From contig CAJXTH010000037.1 of NCBI GenBank assembly GCA_913060955.1, positions 1-7,166 on the forward strand: a stretch of 7,166 nt of DNA. The letters are read 5' to 3'. Of this stretch, positions 6,801-7,166 are shown piece by piece. Origin of the DNA: an uncultured bacterium. GTDB lineage: Bacteria; Patescibacteriota; Minisyncoccia; SW-4-49-11. Both the position numbers and the translations under genes were made by a program. The first letter of the stretch is position 1. Each line of letters starts with the position of its first letter. The notes under the pieces are model-generated. The model saw only the letters and a list, made by a program, of their open reading frames with translations, was not told where the DNA came from and ran no database searches.

Positions 6801-6932
6801 TCATTAATACCTCAGGCATTGTTTGATTATCAATTTTGTATTGTTTTAATGCCTTCCAAAGAGCATTTATCTCTGATTTTCTGCTGCAATCACTAAAAGA
6901 ATTTCTAGCAATGTAAATCCTCTTTTTCTCAT
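6742..6932 (-). pseudogene. Type IV prepilin-like gene, internally deleted and frameshifted
   Basis: ATG at 6932 starts MRKRGFTLLEILLVIAA, a textbook class III signal: basic residues, G|FTLLE peptidase cleavage and methylation site, then the start of the hydrophobic helix. After 17 residues the helix stops abruptly and the frame ends at TAA 6869-6867. In another frame, starting at 6882, the expected downstream part of the same kind of pilin appears: RKSEINALWKALKQYKIDNQ followed by TMPEVL, open to a TGA at 6744-6742. The missing middle (rest of the transmembrane helix up to the usual RNAQRKSD-type motif) and the frame change point to a deletion near 6880-6886 that is not a multiple of three. 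The start overlaps the stop of the glycine-rich gene upstream (ATGA), so it was the second gene of an operon. An assembly or base-calling error is the alternative, but a lost segment plus a second frame change further on favours real decay. Confidence 0.7.
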
Positions 6933-7166
6933 GATTCTAAGGGATACCTAATAATCACTATTCCTGAGCCTCCGTTTCCTCCGGCGCCATCAGTAGCTCC
7001 TCCTCCACCTCCACTTCCCGTATTTGGAGATCCATTTTGACCATTTCCACTAGAACTTGCTCCGTTTCCTCCTCCACCAAGTCCTCCAGAGCCTCCATTT
7101 CCTCCTAAGCGAGCTCCTCCACCGCCTCCAGCATAATAGGTTGGAGTTCCGGTGATTGCAGACTCA
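6929..7166 (-). CDS. Glycine-rich surface protein, C-terminal part (5' end outside window)
   Basis: The minus strand is open from the right edge to TGA at 6931-6929, giving 78 residues of the C-terminus. It is dominated by glycine with Ser, Asn and Ala (AGGGGGARLGGNGGSGG, then GLGGGGNGASSSGNGQNG, then GSGGGGGATDGAGGNGGSG) and ends in GIVIIRYPLES. The combination of a Gly-rich low-complexity region and a terminal GGSGIVIIRYP strand is common at the C-termini of large secreted or tail-fibre/adhesin-like proteins and of LamG- or pilin-associated surface proteins in CPR genomes. The N-terminal domains are not in the window, so anchoring and ligand are unknown. The stop codon overlaps the ATG of the following prepilin by ATGA, so the two were co-transcribed. 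Confidence 0.75.
   Translation of the reverse strand, partial: ESAITGTPTYYAGGGGGARLGGNGGSGGLGGGGNGASSSGNGQNGSPNTGSGGGGGATDGAGGNGGSGIVIIRYPLES

Overview
The window looks like chromosome from a Candidate Phyla Radiation (Patescibacteria) bacterium, probably Microgenomates (OP11) or a neighbouring lineage such as Katanobacteria or Dojkabacteria. The evidence is the 16S gene, which begins with a GGCGGCGTGGATAAGGCATG-type 5' end, has the variant 530 loop (CAGCAGCAGCGG), GAATAGACGG instead of GAATTGACGG, and mismatches to most universal primers. Supporting signs are a MurJ lacking arginines found in the E. coli protein, glycine-rich/pilin/LamG surface genes, and GTCATyC...GrATCT hairpin repeats. 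The phylum-level call is fairly firm; the class-level call comes from memory of 16S signatures and is tentative.

Positions 1-3366 hold three genes on the minus strand, transcribed murJ -> ParB-like gene -> lepA. murJ (lipid II flippase) and the ParB/sulfiredoxin-fold-like gene are one base apart and almost certainly co-transcribed. lepA (elongation factor 4, cut by the window's left edge) follows with its own good promoter just past the ParB-like stop codon. lepA carries an in-frame pair of 26-bp hairpin repeats in the linker between its GTPase domain and domain II.

Positions 3367-4315 hold a short divergent promoter region containing a second inverted pair of the same repeats. It is followed by a plus-strand sugar-phosphate nucleotidyltransferase and a rho-independent terminator whose outer stem resembles the repeat family. 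With murJ, this gene suggests cell-envelope synthesis.

Positions 4316-6391 hold the rRNA unit: an AT-rich upstream stretch, a near-consensus promoter (TTGACA-17-TATTCT), a leader of about 170 nt, a complete intron-free 16S gene of about 1.5 kb, a trailer of about 210 nt with four hairpins, and a perfect 13-bp-stem terminator. No tRNA, 23S or 5S lies between the 16S and the terminator, so the 16S appears to be a stand-alone transcription unit.

Positions 6392-7166 hold an AT-rich spacer and a minus-strand surface-protein locus. The C-terminal end of a glycine-rich protein overlaps by ATGA with a type IV prepilin start. That prepilin is broken by an internal deletion and frameshift and runs into an out-of-frame LamG-like C-terminal fragment. 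This end of the window looks like recombining, decaying surface-adhesin or pilin genes.

No CRISPR array, transposase, phage module or defence system is visible. The most interesting items are the repeat family in three settings (coding, intergenic, terminator), the unlinked 16S, the 16S covariations, and the decayed pilin-LamG locus.
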